In this document: positions 35,254 to 47,191 of the stretch, piece after piece | How the letters are laid out: every line of letters begins with the position of its first letter | Numbering within the stretch: position 1 is the stretch's first letter | Assembly: GCF_000004195.4 (NCBI RefSeq) | Contig: NC_030677.2 | Location: forward strand, 58,658,222-58,722,221 | Direction: 5' to 3' | Source of the DNA: Xenopus tropicalis | Taxonomy: Eukaryota > Chordata > Amphibia > Anura > Pipidae | Length of the DNA: 64,000 nucleotides | The notes under the pieces: generated by a model | The model's input: only the letters and a program-made list of their open reading frames with translations | The model's database searches: none | What the model was told of the DNA's origin: nothing | Translations under genes and position numbers: made by a program

Positions 35254-35936
35254 AGGGTTGATTCACTAAGGTGCATTAAAACGAGCGCTATTTATAGCAT
35301 GCGTTAAAAAATGTATTGCGTCTTATTTTTCGCGTCTTAACACACGATTCACTAAAAGGATACTTGTGTTAATTTAGACGCAATGCTGTTTGCGTTATTT
35401 AAGGCATGTAGACTATTTTCGTGCGGTATTTGATGCAATGCGTGCTAATTAACTCAGTGCGCACAAACTGTCGCCACATGCAAAAAAACACACGCCATAT
35501 TAGCCATACACGCCATTACTTTCGGAAAACTACTGTTCTGAAAATGACCATTTCCCTGCAAACTGGAGGCTGCATCACTGTAGGGCCAACACAGACTTGA
35601 ATAAATCACACTGCAAAGTCCATATTGTGTTGCCAAAAGCTCATGAACTGTACTTTTCTATAATTACCGCCTGCCTCAATTAGGTGTTAATTTTCGCATA
35701 GACTAATGCAATATTTAGCGCGTCTAAGTGTTTGTGAATCATGCGTTAGTATTATTTCAGCGTGAGAATTAACGCAATGTGTTAAAATGACCGCATTCAG
35801 TTGCATGCTATTTAACGCACCCAATATGCGACTTAATGCATGTGATAATACTTTAGCAAATTGCGTGTTTTTTTGCGTCAATTTTAGCGCTAAAAAGCAT
35901 GCAATAACGCTTATCGCACTTTAGTGAATCAACCCT
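35254..35936. mobile_element. Palindromic MITE 'AGGGTTGATTCACTAA' (about 680 bp)
   Basis: The left end AGGGTTGATTCACTAA faces a right end 'ttagtgaatcaaccctt'. Inner arms contain opposed GCGTTA/TAACGC-rich modules. The middle (about 35490-35640) is unrelated and not palindromic, perhaps a separate insertion. The target duplication is not clear. Confidence 0.7.
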
Positions 35937-36273
35937 TATGTGCTTAAAAAGTATGGAAAATTTGGGATCTAGTAAAACACCGAAGCATTTATTCAGAGTT
36001 CTGATTGTTACCTATAGAAGGTTTAGTCAATTGTATAGTATAATGGCAGTTATGCTGGAAGAAGCAGCCAATAAGTAACCTAATGGGGAATTCCTTTCCA
36101 GTTTTGATTCACCACTCAGGTTCTAAACTAGATAAGATTCTTGTATTTTTTTTCATGTACTTTTAGGACAAATGGCAATAAATTCCTACTTGGCTTGACT
36201 TGTATTTTAACCATTAGATGACTTCAGGGGAAAAGAAATTGGCAGATCAGGCGAGGGACTGAGAAAATCCTAA

Positions 36274-36571
36274 AGGTAGCCATATTTGCACTGATATTAT
36301 TGTACAAAACAATATTCAGTGTGTGTATGGTGGAAGATGAGGTGACAAAGGCCTTGGGTATTGGACGTCTCGTTATTCATGTGGGACGGAAAATTTTAAT
36401 TTGGGTGCCTTTGAGGGCACCTGAGCAAAGGCAAGTGTTTGGAGCTGAATCATCAGATAAGGCTACAATTCTTTTGTTTCTAACTGCATGTCAGATGATT
36501 TAGCTCTGAACTTTAGTGGAGGGTACAAACGATCTTTCCTGCAACCAATGGTGTAACGTGTATGGTCACCA
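36274..36571. mobile_element. 'GGCCATACAC'-type MITE
   Basis: Starts AGGTAGCCATATTTGC after TAA (36271-36273) and ends GTGTATGGTCACCA before TTA (36572-36574). Interior related to 727-958. Confidence 0.6.
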
Positions 36572-37504
36572 TTAGGCTGAGGGCACACAGAGTGTTGGTT
36601 TCGCTGCTCCCAGCCTGTGCTTTTTTTTGCAGAATGAGAGAAGTGGATCAGCTCCCTTCCCCAGCTCCGTTGAGCTGTGATCTTTGTGCCCTGGCCCTTA
36701 AGCGCAGATCAACAGAGCTGGGGAATACAGCGGATCCGCCTTCTCTTAGCCAAAAAAAAATGCAGACTGAAAGTTGGGCAGTGAAAGGAAGAGGTTTTAG
36801 AAATTTACCAACAAGTACATTGCTGGTTTGTCGTATCAGCTCTGGCTGATAATTTACAGATACAAATTATCTATGGCATTGTAAATAATATGGATGACAG
36901 GGACAGATGAGTGCCATGGGCAAATTGTTATATTTGTTTCAATTTAAATATCCATCTGTTTCAATTTATGAATCCAAATTGTATTTAGTGACTATGTTTT
37001 ATATGTGAATGTGAACAACAGATGGCGATGTTTTACTGATTTGAGAATGGCTGGGAACATTGCTTTGTTCATGATCCGAGCCACGGAATAATAAAGGCTT
37101 TTTAAATATATATGAGGTGCTGCCCATTGCCAAACTGAACTCGTCTAGCGAATCATGGCCATAATGGAGCATGCACCTTAATGTTAGAAAGGACTCTAGT
37201 GCTGATTAAGCTTTTTTTTTTTATAATTTATTGGCTAGTCTGGTGTAATAGCAACTTTGTGGTAATCCTACTGGTTATGCACCAGTGCTCACTTACAGAG
37301 CCAGGACAAGCCAGACAGGTGCCTTAGGAAGTACAGCAGGCCATTTTACCTACGTGTCTGTGAACGAGCATGTCCACAGTCCACGTCCACAGTAACAACG
37401 TAGGGGGTGGGGAGCGTGCCCAGCTATAAGTGGTGGTGGGGTGACTAGGGGAAGGCAGATCAAAGAAGTATCCTCATAAATATGACTATGAAGATTTTCA
37501 TTCA
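36572..37504. other. No gene seen
   Basis: Frames at 36562-36849 cover a low-complexity purine/pyrimidine stretch and show no domain. Confidence 0.35.
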
Positions 37505-37620
37505 TCCAGGTCATGGTATATCTAGTATAAATAAATCTAAAGCAACTGGACTTGTTAAGTAATCATTGAAGACGTTTCACTACTCATCCGAGCAGCTTCT
37601 TCAGTTCAACTGACTGGTAT
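37505..37620 (-). mobile_element. Penelope-like terminal fragment with hammerhead-like motif
   Basis: A short minus-strand fragment around motif 3. The block containing 'gaagaagctgctcggatgag' is common in fish and amphibian genomes. Limits are approximate and no coding part remains. Confidence 0.5.
37571..37604 (-). ncRNA. Hammerhead ribozyme-like motif 3
   Basis: On the minus strand CTGAAGA (37604-37598) differs at one base from the hammerhead CTGATGA core. GCTGCTC (37596-37590) pairs over seven positions (two G-U) with GAGTAGT (37585-37579) around a four-base loop. GAAA follows at 37578-37575, running into the palindrome ACGT. The core change makes activity unlikely, but the architecture is the same as in motifs 1 and 2. 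Confidence 0.45.
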
Positions 37621-37650
37621 GGGAAGTCCTCAGCATATTTACTCTTCCAC

Positions 37651-37915
37651 CAGGGTCAGACTGGGCCGCTGGGACACCGGGAAAAATCCCGGTGGGCCCC
37701 GGCGGCCCAGACCAACCTTTGCCGGCGCTCCCCCTACTCACTGTTCCTCCCCTGACGCGTTCAATTTATACGCGCTCGGGGAGGACGTCGGGTGGGGGCC
37801 CTGCGGGGGGGTTAGGGGGGTGCCTGGGGGGGTAGGGGACATGGCTGGCTGGGGCACCTGCAGGGCCTCTGGGGTGGGAGCCCCGGTGGGCCCTGCACCC
37901 CCCAGTCCGACCCTG
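37651..37915. mobile_element. Non-autonomous hAT element 3 (265 bp)
   Basis: Ends CAGGGTCAGACTGGGCC and CCCCAGTCCGACCCTG are inverted repeats, flanked by a perfect 8-bp duplication TCTTCCAC (37643-37650, 37916-37923). Very GC-rich inside, unlike its flanks. The 128-codon plus-strand frame and the 105-codon minus-strand frame that run through it are compositional artefacts. Confidence 0.93.
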
Positions 37916-37923
37916 TCTTCCAC

Positions 37924-38649
37924 TAATCCACTCACAATAGCACTTTGTAACTCTTCAGAAAGGTGTGAATGCTGTGGAGTTACTTTGAAAGGATTAGCAA
38001 AGTAATGAATTGGTTGTAAACACCATTTTGAATGTGCTCTCTGGAAGTAATGCAACCTCTACTCTGAAATGCTAGACTTATTGTGCACCCAATTTGCATC
38101 TGATGAATTTGTTTCCACTGCAAGGATTCAGTTGTGGTGGAGACATATTACCTGTGCAATTATGCTGGAATTATGGAAAATAACAATGCATTATGGGTAA
38201 AAGAACATAGTGATTTGTTTCTGAATTGCACACTGCACTTGTGTATGGGGGGTGATAATCAACTTATTGTAAGCACCACGCAGTTAGAAGTGGGTAACTG
38301 TAACTTTAATTTTTGCTTTCTTTCTTTATTATTTGCAAATAGGCTCAAAATATATTACCCCGAGCCAGTGCACATTTTAGTGTATAGGAGCACCAGCCTG
38401 GGGTATCAGCTAAGCGATTATAATCACTGAGGGTGCCTAACATTTTGGTATCCCCAATGTTTATACCTTTCATTCCCCTTTAATATTCACTTTGTAAATA
38501 TGTAAATGTGAATGTAGTTTTTGTTATTTATTTAGTTTTATTTATGTTTATCTATAGGGTTAACAATCCCCATAGCTTTAAGCCCTTAACACCTTAATAT
38601 GATGGCACGTTTAATCTGTTTAAAGCGTACTTGCTTTTGTAATGTATTG
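37924..38649. other. No gene seen
   Basis: The plus-strand frame at 38134-38430 has no recognised domain. No repeat end is evident. Confidence 0.35.
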
Positions 38650-38651
38650 TA

Positions 38652-38955
38652 CAGGTATGAGATCCGTTATCTGGACACCTGTCATTCAGAAAGTTCCAAA
38701 TGATAGAACCATAGACTCCATTTTAATCAAATCATTCAACATTTTTAAAATAATTAATTTTTTTACCTGTAATAATGAAACAGTACCTTGTACTTGATCC
38801 TGACTAAGATATAGTAAATCCTTACTGGAGGCAAAACAATCCTGTTGAGTTTATGTAATGGTTACATTATTTTCTTGTAGACTTTAGGTAGGGAGATCTA
38901 ATTTACAAAAAAAAACACAGGTCCTAAGTGTTCTGGATAACAGGCCATATACCTG
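38652..38955. mobile_element. MITE 'CAGGTATGGGACC', diverged copy
   Basis: Ends CAGGTATGAGATCCG and GGCCATATACCTG with TA on both sides (38650-38651, 38956-38957). The interior is the reverse orientation of 16715-17036, with more substitutions than the other copies. Confidence 0.78.
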
Positions 38956-39445
38956 TATTTTTAATATTTTAATACACTTCTTTTTTTAACAAATAAACTA
39001 TTTTGTAATATTTCTATATATTTATATTTGTAATATATATATATTATGTCTGTGCTTATATTATGAGCCTTAAGGCCATGGGAACACTAGAGGGAGCTAA
39101 AGGTGTAAAATGGAGCATGGTAGAGGCAGGATTCCTCCACTTGAGTTGGAATTGCCCTAGACTAATAATGTACTGGATGGATGGAAGTTACCCACTATAT
39201 TAATGAATATTTATTTAATTAACTGGGATACATCAATAATCAATAGTTGTCACTATAGCAGAGAGCCATGCAGAAAGCTGAGATTTATCATCCCCTAGCA
39301 ATGACGTGGGGCAATGTAGTCTGTGTAACTCACAGCTGGGAGCATCAGGTCTTTCGAGACCTGCTTACTAGGCATAATAAATGAGAGAGTGCCTCTACAT
39401 ATATCTAGGATGTTACTATGCTCTGTCATGTTGCAAAAAAGTAAA

Positions 39446-40075
39446 CTCCTAAACTCCAACAATGGGTTGAGCTAATAAATGGTACGTTGCCTCTGATTAA
39501 ATTGACATACAATGCTCAGGGTACACCTAGGAAATTTGAGAAAATATGGAAACCATGGTTAGATGCCAACCCCACTGTATCTCTAGCGGATGACTGAACC
39601 CTACACCCTGACAATTTGATGCTACATGTAGTGCCGGCAAAAAAAGTCGCTAAACGCATTTGTTGCACAATTTTTTTGTCGCCCGCGTCTATTTTGTTGC
39701 CTGCGTCTTTTTTGGTTGCCCACATCTTTTTTTTGTTGCTTGCACCCATTTTTGATGCGATCCTGCTGAATTTGACGTGCAGCAAATTTTTTTGACGCAC
39801 AACAAATTTTTCCACTGTGAATTTTCACAGAAGTTTCGCGAAACAATTCGCCAGTGGAGCAATGTGGAAATTTGCTGCAAATCCATGCCTGGTGAATAAA
39901 TTCGCTTATCATTAGATGTTTATTTTGCACTGAAACTGTCACTATGTAGTATATGATGTTAACAACTGTACCCAGCTGTGATATTTGAGCCAAATTTAGT
40001 TGTTTATCTGCTTTTCTTTATTTTTGTTTTATTTGGTAAAAATTCAAAATAAAAACTTTAAAAAAAAAAAAAAAT
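39446..40075 (+). mobile_element. L1-type LINE 3' end (ORF2 C-terminus, 3' UTR, poly-A), split by an insertion
   Basis: A plus-strand frame from about 39446 to the TGA at 39593-39595 reads 'QQWVELINGTLPLIKLTYNA' and then a conserved 'KFEKIWKPWLDA' motif, the end of L1-clade ORF2. The 3' UTR starts after the stop, is interrupted by unrelated repeat sequence at about 39633-39915, and resumes to an AATAAA-containing end and 14 A residues at 40062-40075. One in-frame stop lies just upstream of the quoted peptide, so the copy is dead. Confidence 0.7.
39633..39915. repeat. T-run/CpG-rich repeat inserted in the L1 3' UTR
   Basis: Repeated 'ttttttgacgc/ttttttgtcgcc' modules and a 'ttcgcgaaacaattcgcca' core. 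It ends near 'attcgcttatcatta'. Similar material is at 25480-25710 and 14390-14575. The minus-strand 99-123-codon frames here are products of this repeat. Confidence 0.5.
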
Positions 40076-41942
40076 TGTCAGTAATGGGCGTTACAACTAC
40101 TAATACGTTTTTCCACAGTGCCAGTTATTTAGCAATATTCTGCTCACATAGTTCATATCTTGAAGAACCATTCCACCTAGTGGCTCCTATCATGAAGTAC
40201 ATGCATGCTCCTACCAGTCATATACAAGTATTCTTGTGTGGTTCTTTGGAATAATGTCTGAATTTAATTTTCAATACAATAACTCTTTTTTATTTTATGC
40301 GAAGAACCCAACTCTCTTTGCATTTGCTGCACTGCATTCTGGAGTGATTTAAGAAGTGACTATTAGTGGGAGAGGTGCCCATTGCCATGCTTGAGTTGCT
40401 GAAAGGCCAGTGTGCTTACTGTGCAATCAGTATGTATGGCAGTTTAAACACTGCAATTAAAAAATCTTTGAATGGCTGGCTACATTTTACACAGGGCAGA
40501 AATAAAAAGAAGGCCCAATGCATCACACAACTCATCACACTCTCTTCTTTATTTACCATCTCTTGGTTTTATTATGTCTTCAGCATGAACCCTATTTTAG
40601 AAGGGTGCGCAAGGGGGTAACTAGCAGGGTCTGTACCAGTAGGATTGTAAGTGGACCCACCAGCAGCCCAGCTGGTAATACTGTTCTCTTTGTGTTTGTC
40701 TCATGTGTTCATACAGTATGAAAAGCCACATCCATTATTATATTCCTTCTATACCCCCACTTTCCAGCTTTCTGACCTAAACTGTACTTATCACCTCCCA
40801 TAGCCTCTCCTTTGCCAGAAGCCAAACCGTGGTGGCATGAAATGATGTAAAGGGGATGATCAGGTACAAATAGTACAAGTGGAATCCTCCAACAAGCTTA
40901 GAAATCTATATGAACTGACCACAATTGTGCAGGATAATGAAAGTGTATAAAGGAGATTTGGTCAGTTAACGGAATTAAAGTGTATTTTATAGACAATTTA
41001 ATCTTTTATTTTCAACAGATATGGCAAATGAAAATAACTGGAATGATGGTAGCCCTTAACCCTATACTAAAAGTAGTTAGCTTGAAGCAGTTTAGGATAA
41101 TAAATGCAAAATGTCTAGCTGATTTTTATGTGTTACTGTACTTACACTATTAAATCCATCAAAATATAACACACCTCACCGCTCCCCCTTGCCCTGGCCA
41201 TGGTACATTATGTCCAAACATATCTACAATCCATCAAACCTCACCCACCTTCTTAAAGCCTTGCCCCTTGTTCAGCCAGAAATCAGGCCTTTGCATCTAT
41301 CTAGGTTCCACCTGACAGAACTCCTGTCTGATGGTGGCCTTGTATAATTTGCCACTGTAAGTGTAAGTTCATTCAGCGCCTATGCCAAATAAAATAAATT
41401 GTGCATAAATTAGTACAGGCTGCTACCAAGTGATGATACATGTATTAACTACAACTTGTTTAGCTTAGCAAATGTATTGTTCCACATGTGATTTTCACAT
41501 CTCTAATGTACTGGAACTAAGGAGCAGCAAAGTGCAGCCACATGGGCTGGCAGGTAATAAAGAAAAAAAAAAAATTCAAAAGAAGGGAGGCCTCTCCAAA
41601 TATAGTTTTTAACATAGACAAACATTAACAACGTCTTGGATTTCTAAACAGCATAATAATCATAATAATGAATCTTTTAGTTTTTTCTGGAATTGCTTTT
41701 TGATACTTGTGCCACAAGGGTTCAAAAACTCAAGTAAATTAAGAAGCAACAGGAAATGCGTCAGTGCAGTCATCTTCATCCTCCCTTTGTTGCTTTATTA
41801 CAAACCAGGATGACTCTAACCAAGGAAACACAAAGTGGGGAAAGTACAGAAAACCCACACTGAAATCCATAGCTTAGTAGAGAGCTACTTTACATTCCTG
41901 TTTGATACACTTATATATAAATAACGTCCTGTAATACATGTA
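40076..41942. other. No gene seen
   Basis: About 1.9 kb. Two overlapping plus-strand frames (40366-40721) have no domain. No repeat boundary found apart from short A runs. Confidence 0.35.
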
Positions 41943-41944
41943 TA

Positions 41945-43571
41945 CAGTGGTGTGAAAAACTATTTGCCCCCTTCCTGATTTCTTATTCTTTTGCATGTTT
42001 GTCACACTTAAATGTTTCTGCTCATCAAAAACCGTTAACTATTAGTCAAAGATAACATAATTGAACACAAAATGCAGTTTTTAAATGAAGGTTTACGTTA
42101 TTAAGGGAGAAAAAAAACTCCAAATCTACATGGCCCTGTGTGAAAAAGTGATTGCCCCCCTTGTTAAAAAATAACTTAACTGTGGTTTATCACACCTGAG
42201 TTCAATTTCTGTAGTCACCCCCAGGCCTGATTACTGCCACACCTGTTTCAATCAAGAAATCACTTAAATAGGAGCTACCTGACACAGAGAAGTAGACCAA
42301 AAGCACCTCAAAAGCTAGACATCATGCCAAGATCCAAAGAAATTCAGGAACAAATGAGAACAAAAGTAATTGAGATCTATCAGTCTGGTAAAGGTTATAA
42401 AGCCATTTCTAAAGCTTTGGGACTCCAGCGAACCACAGTGAGAGCCATTATCCACAAATGGCAAAAACATGGAACAGTGGTGAACCTTCCCAGGAGTGGC
42501 CGGCCGACCAAAATTACCCCAAGAGCGCAGAGACAACTCATCCGAGAGGCCACAAAAGACCCCAAGACAACATCTAAAGAACTGCAGGCCTCACTTGCCT
42601 CAATTAAGGTCAGTGTTCATGACTCCACCATAAGAAAGAGACTGGGCAAAAAACGGCCTGCATGGCAGATTTCCAAGGCGCAAACCACTTTTAAGCAAAA
42701 AGAACATTATGGCTCGTCTCAATTTTGCTAAAAAACATCTCAATGATTGCCAAGACTTTTGGGAAAATACCTTGTGGACCGACGAGACAAAAGTTGAACT
42801 TTTTGGAAGCGTGTCCTGTTACATCTTGCGTAAAAGTAACACAGCATTTCAGAAAAAGAACAACAGTAAAATATGGTGGTGGTAGTGTGATGGTCAGAGG
42901 TTGTTTTGCTGCTTCAGGACCTGGAAGGCTTGCTGTGAGAGATGGAACCATGAATTCTACTGTCTACCAAAAAATCCTGAAGGAGAATGTCCGGCCATCT
43001 GTTCGTCAACTCAAGCTGAAGCGATCTTGGGTGCTGCAGCAGGACAATGACCCAAAAAACACAATGACCCAAAACACACCAGCAAATCCACCTCTGAATG
43101 GCTGAAGAAAAACAAAATGAAGACTTTGGAGTGGCCTAGTCAAAGTCCTGACCTGAATCCTATTGAGATGTTGTGGCATGACCTAAAAAAGGCGGTTCAT
43201 GCTAGAAAACCCTCAAATAAAGCTGAATTACAACAATTCTGCAAAGATGTGTGGGCCAAAATTCCTCCAGAGCGCTGTAAAAGACTCGTTGCAAGTTATC
43301 GCAAACGCTTGATTGCAGTTATTGCTGCTAAGGGTGGCCCAACCAGTTATTAGGTTCAGGGGGCAATTACTTTTTCACACAGGGCCATGTAGGTTTGGAT
43401 TTTTTTTCTCCCTAAATAATAAAAACCCTCATTTAAAAACTGCATTTTGTGTTTACTTGTGTTATCTTTGACTAATAGTTAAATGTGTTTGATGATCAGA
43501 AACATTTTGTGTGACAAACATGCAAAAGAATAAGAAATCAGGAAGAGGGCAAATAGTTTTTCACACCACTG
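41945..43571 (+). mobile_element. Tc1-like DNA transposon, full length (1,627 bp)
   Basis: The left end CAGTGGTGTGAAAAACTATT faces the right end AATAGTTTTTCACACCACTG, with TA on each side (41943-41944, 43572-43573), the duplicated Tc1/mariner target. The inverted repeats are long, about 210-220 bp each, with an inner 'catggccctgtgtgaaaaag' block near their inner ends, matching the two-site IR/DR design known for many Tc1 elements. The single transposase gene between them is broken. Confidence 0.97.
42324..43353 (+). pseudogene. Tc1-like transposase, three frameshifts
   Basis: The N-terminus is a paired-type helix-turn-helix region (residues about 10-60) followed by a GRPTK hook. The catalytic DDE residues remain recognisable: D in LWTDETKVE (codon 42781), D in QQDNDPK (codon 43049) and E in [11 protein letters not shown] (codon 43165). 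The reading frame shifts in three places: one extra A in the six-A run at 42648-42653, a small deletion near 42861, and a 17-bp tandem duplication at 43044-43077. The last exactly accounts for the final frame change. The C-terminus ends at the normal place (stop after GGPTSY). No functional protein is expected. Confidence 0.95.
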
Positions 43572-43573
43572 TA

Positions 43574-45716
43574 TATATAGACAGCCGGTAAGCACACCTG
43601 GGTGTCAGTGCAGTATTTCAATAGACATCTTCTCAAGTAGTGACAGCACTTAAAGTGAACCTCTGCTGCTGCCCTTTCTAATTCATATCACAGATGGATT
43701 TTCAAGGATCCTCAAAGGACCCTTCAACTTAAGGCTACCTGACCGCAGCATACTATAATAAAAACATATAAAAATAAACTTATTTGAAATCTCCAGAAAA
43801 GATGGTGACTATGCTTTGCTGCAAAAGATATGGAAGGGCAGTGCCTTGCCGCCTTCACATGCACTAGGCCTGCCTCTACCTCTTAAGAGAAAAGGCCCCT
43901 ACTCCCAATAACCAATAGCACAAAATCTTCTCAAATCCTGCATCCCTTGAGATCACAGGACTAATGCTTATTTCTAAAGACCTGATGTTAGGACAATAGT
44001 AAAATCCTCCATTCTCACCAAAAGTCCTCAAGACTCTATAGAAAATATAAACATAAGTTCCAAAAATAACACAATAAAAAAAAAAAACAGGAAAACCCCA
44101 TAAAACAAACTACTTGTTGCTATTTTCCTTTTACAAGCTTTCTTCCTGGTCAATTTACTTTTTGCTTTTTCTGTACAAACTTGTGCCACTCACATGCCCT
44201 GCCGCTTTGGGCTGTAATTCCTACTTTGTTCTACTTATGAGATGCAATTAATATATGGTTTATCGTTCACATTAAGATCAGTTTCGTTCAGGTGATGTAC
44301 TGCAATCTACACTTTGTAGCTACTGTATGTCTAATGTTCTCAGAATTAGGGAGCCCATGCTAAAGATGATTTCGTGTTTATTGGTAGAAAAACTTACCAT
44401 TTTATTTTCTTGGTATTATAGCCCATTTAATACCCTGAATCTCAAAGGTGCCAACCTCTTCCTGTCAGACTTAATCAGACAGCATCTTTAGTTGCATTTT
44501 TAAACATATGCCAACCACAACATGAATGTTTCAAATGTTGTTCATTTAAATGATAAAGTTCAGTGCTTATTTTCATATACCCATCTGTAGATAAATACAG
44601 AATATAACTTTCCTGTACTGAAATTAATATACTTTTGTTTTCCAAAAACTCGTACTGTCACTTGTTCATAAAGACATCTCAAGGCGGTTCTAGTTTGTGT
44701 TTAAATAACCGAAGGAAGTGTTTTGGTTTTGTGACGTACACATACAATTAAAAAAATCTTTATGTGGTTCCATATTTAGAGCAGTGATTCAATGACCACA
44801 TACATGAAATATTTTTTTTTTCAATTCACAGAATAAAGAGAAATTAAGTAGAAATATCCCTGATGTAAAGTGTGCACAAGTGGCCCAGAATAAATGATGA
44901 TCTAAAACAGAACTGGACCTCCGCTAAATAGTTCTCCGCTAATCTTCAATGTCCTGAAAAAATATCTTACTTATATCTTAATAAACAGAGTTTTACTATG
45001 TTATTAAATAACTCAATGTTCAGTTAGCTGAGAGTGCAGTATGAGGTAAAGGAAACTGTACAGTTGATTTTGTTGATTTTTAGCTTTTTAGCTGTTTAGC
45101 TTTGTGCCCAGACTAGATTACATGAAATATAGTTGATATTTTTTAAATTTAAAATCAAATTTGGTCTGAAAAGTGTAGCTGGGCTGTTCTGGGTGTAGTT
45201 TCATTGATGGTGGGGAAGCAGTAAGTTGTTTGTATTTACATGGCTTTATTAATCATGTATCACAGGACAGGACTGGTATAATATTTTGTATAAAAGTGAA
45301 GAGATTAAGGTATTGCCAAAGACATGGTAATACCATTGTTTTACAATCAGTTTGCCATAGTGCACCAGTATCTTTATAGAATGAGGGGAGGAGCTTTACA
45401 TTTTGGGGGCTCCCAACCCCCATCATTTTAACATTAATTTTTATGATCCTATGTTGAAATGGAAGAATTATATCCACACCCTACATTAACAGCCTCATTG
45501 CTTGCACTGGCACATGTGCACATTTACAGATATTTTATGTTAATTGCTACTTAACACTCATTCAGTTGTTTCTCCTTCACAGTATGTATTCCAGATTAAT
45601 ATTTGGACCTAATGTTATCACTTTCAATTGTATAAAATTAGGGATTCTTGGGAAATTACAGTCTTCCTCTTGTCCTATGTCCTAGCTGTTAATTAAGCTA
45701 CACATGGGCTATTCAT
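43574..45716. other. No gene seen
   Basis: About 2.1 kb of AT-rich, apparently repeat-poor sequence. No coding exon or transcript signal can be supported. Confidence 0.35.
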
Positions 45717-45718
45717 TA

Positions 45719-45917
45719 GGGTGAAGAGACACAGGGCTACTAGTAGCAGCTACTTTTTCATGGCTACTAAACTCCAGAAAATCTCCTGCCATAGACAGTA
45801 CTGAGAATTGCCTCTGCTAAAACACATGTAGAGACAATTATCGGTAAATGATCAGCATTGTCTATTTTAGTAGCTGTGACAAGTAGCTGCTACTAGTAGC
45901 TCTGTGTGTCTTCACCC
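45719..45917. mobile_element. MITE 'GGGTGAAGACACACAGAG', complete copy
   Basis: The left end GGGTGAAGAGACACAGGGCT faces the right end 'agctctgtgtgtcttcaccc', with internal 'actagtagcagctact' palindromic modules near each end. TTA flanks both sides (45716-45718, 45918-45920). A second copy at 50789-51265 is interrupted and a diverged one is at 28750-28920. Confidence 0.85.
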
Positions 45918-45920
45918 TTA

Positions 45921-46897
45921 GACTAACATTCTGTACAACACTTATGCATTTCCCAGCGCAGCCCCTTATCATTCTTACCCTGAAACATTTCTTCTATGTA
46001 TATCTCAAGAGCCCTATTAACAGCAAAGGAAAGTGTCCTTGAGCCTTGGATCCTTGAGCCATGTCCTCCCCAAACTAATAGTAACTGGTAGTTCCCCAGG
46101 AGAGTGATTTTGTATCAATAGTGGGTGCAATAAAAGCAAAAATGGATGTTAGGAAACCTCTTACTATAAAACTCAGCAAGACCTATATAAATTTAGCAGC
46201 AGCAGCAGCAGTTATTAGTCACCCAGATTGATGCAGCAACATCACAGGTGTTACCACACAAAAGTTAAACATAGTTTTGCTGCCACCACAACAGGGGTTT
46301 CCCTTTTACTGGAAATAGTCAAATATTCCAAAACCCCGAGATTAATGTGAGGGTGCCTACCAGTCTCAAGGGAGGAACTCCCCCTCTATCACCCCTTGCG
46401 TGCTCTCAGGCTCATTTGGTTTTCCTGACGACAATCTAGTTTCTTTTTATAAGATAAATATCTTTTTTCACACTTTTAAAACCGGTGTGAAAAAATTACC
46501 CTTTGTGAACAAAGAGGTGGATGGCCATAATAAGTACTATGGGAATTGTTTTCACACAAAATTCTTTGTAGTCACCGCAAATTGTTGTGTGTAAGGCTTC
46601 TAATTGTATGTGTATGTGCACGAGTGCACAGTTTAGGGAACTTAGTTTCCTGACTAGTCCTCTAATGCAGTGGAAAAATATCAGTATATGATAGACTATG
46701 GTTGAAGATAGAGATTAGAGTGGCAGGAAGTAAAAATGACACTTTAGAGTGTTACAGTTGCACCAGTGCAATGTGAGACTCACAGCAATGTGGGCAAGGG
46801 GATGTGATGATGACTTTGTTGATGGGAATATAACAGTGACACCTTATCATAGAAGGTGAGGGCACTAGGGGAAGAGGCAATAAGTCAGTGTGAGTAA
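45921..46897. other. No gene seen
   Basis: Only a short AGC run (46197-46209) stands out. Confidence 0.35.
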
Positions 46898-47191
46898 AGG
46901 TGGCCATACATGGACTGATTTTAGCTGCAGGTCCTTCAGACCAATTTGGCAGCTTGTCTGCCCATGTATGGGGCCTGTCTGCCTGCTTTATGGCCTAAAT
47001 TTGGATAGATCTCGATCATGCATGATTGATTTTCCCATTTGATCAGGGACCGCATCAGCTCCTTAATGTGGTCTGCTGTCTGACAGCCTATATACCTGTT
47101 GTTTATGTTCGATCATTTGACCCTAGGGCCGAACAATTGAATTAGCCCAATATTGTCCGCCATAGGCCGATTGCATTGTGTATGGCCACCT
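46898..47191. mobile_element. 'GGCCATACAC'-type MITE, complete copy
   Basis: Ends AGGTGGCCATACATGG and GTGTATGGCCACCT are inverted repeats. TAA precedes it and TAG follows, consistent with a mutated 3-bp duplication. Confidence 0.8.

Noticed and set aside
37619..38055. Overlapping 128- and 105-codon frames on opposite strands
   Set aside because: Both run through the GC-rich hAT element at 37651-37915, whose composition removes stop codons.
39516..39993. Lysine-rich minus-strand frames of about 100-120 codons
   Set aside because: They are read from T-run repeat sequence inserted in an L1 3' UTR, on the strand opposite to the L1.
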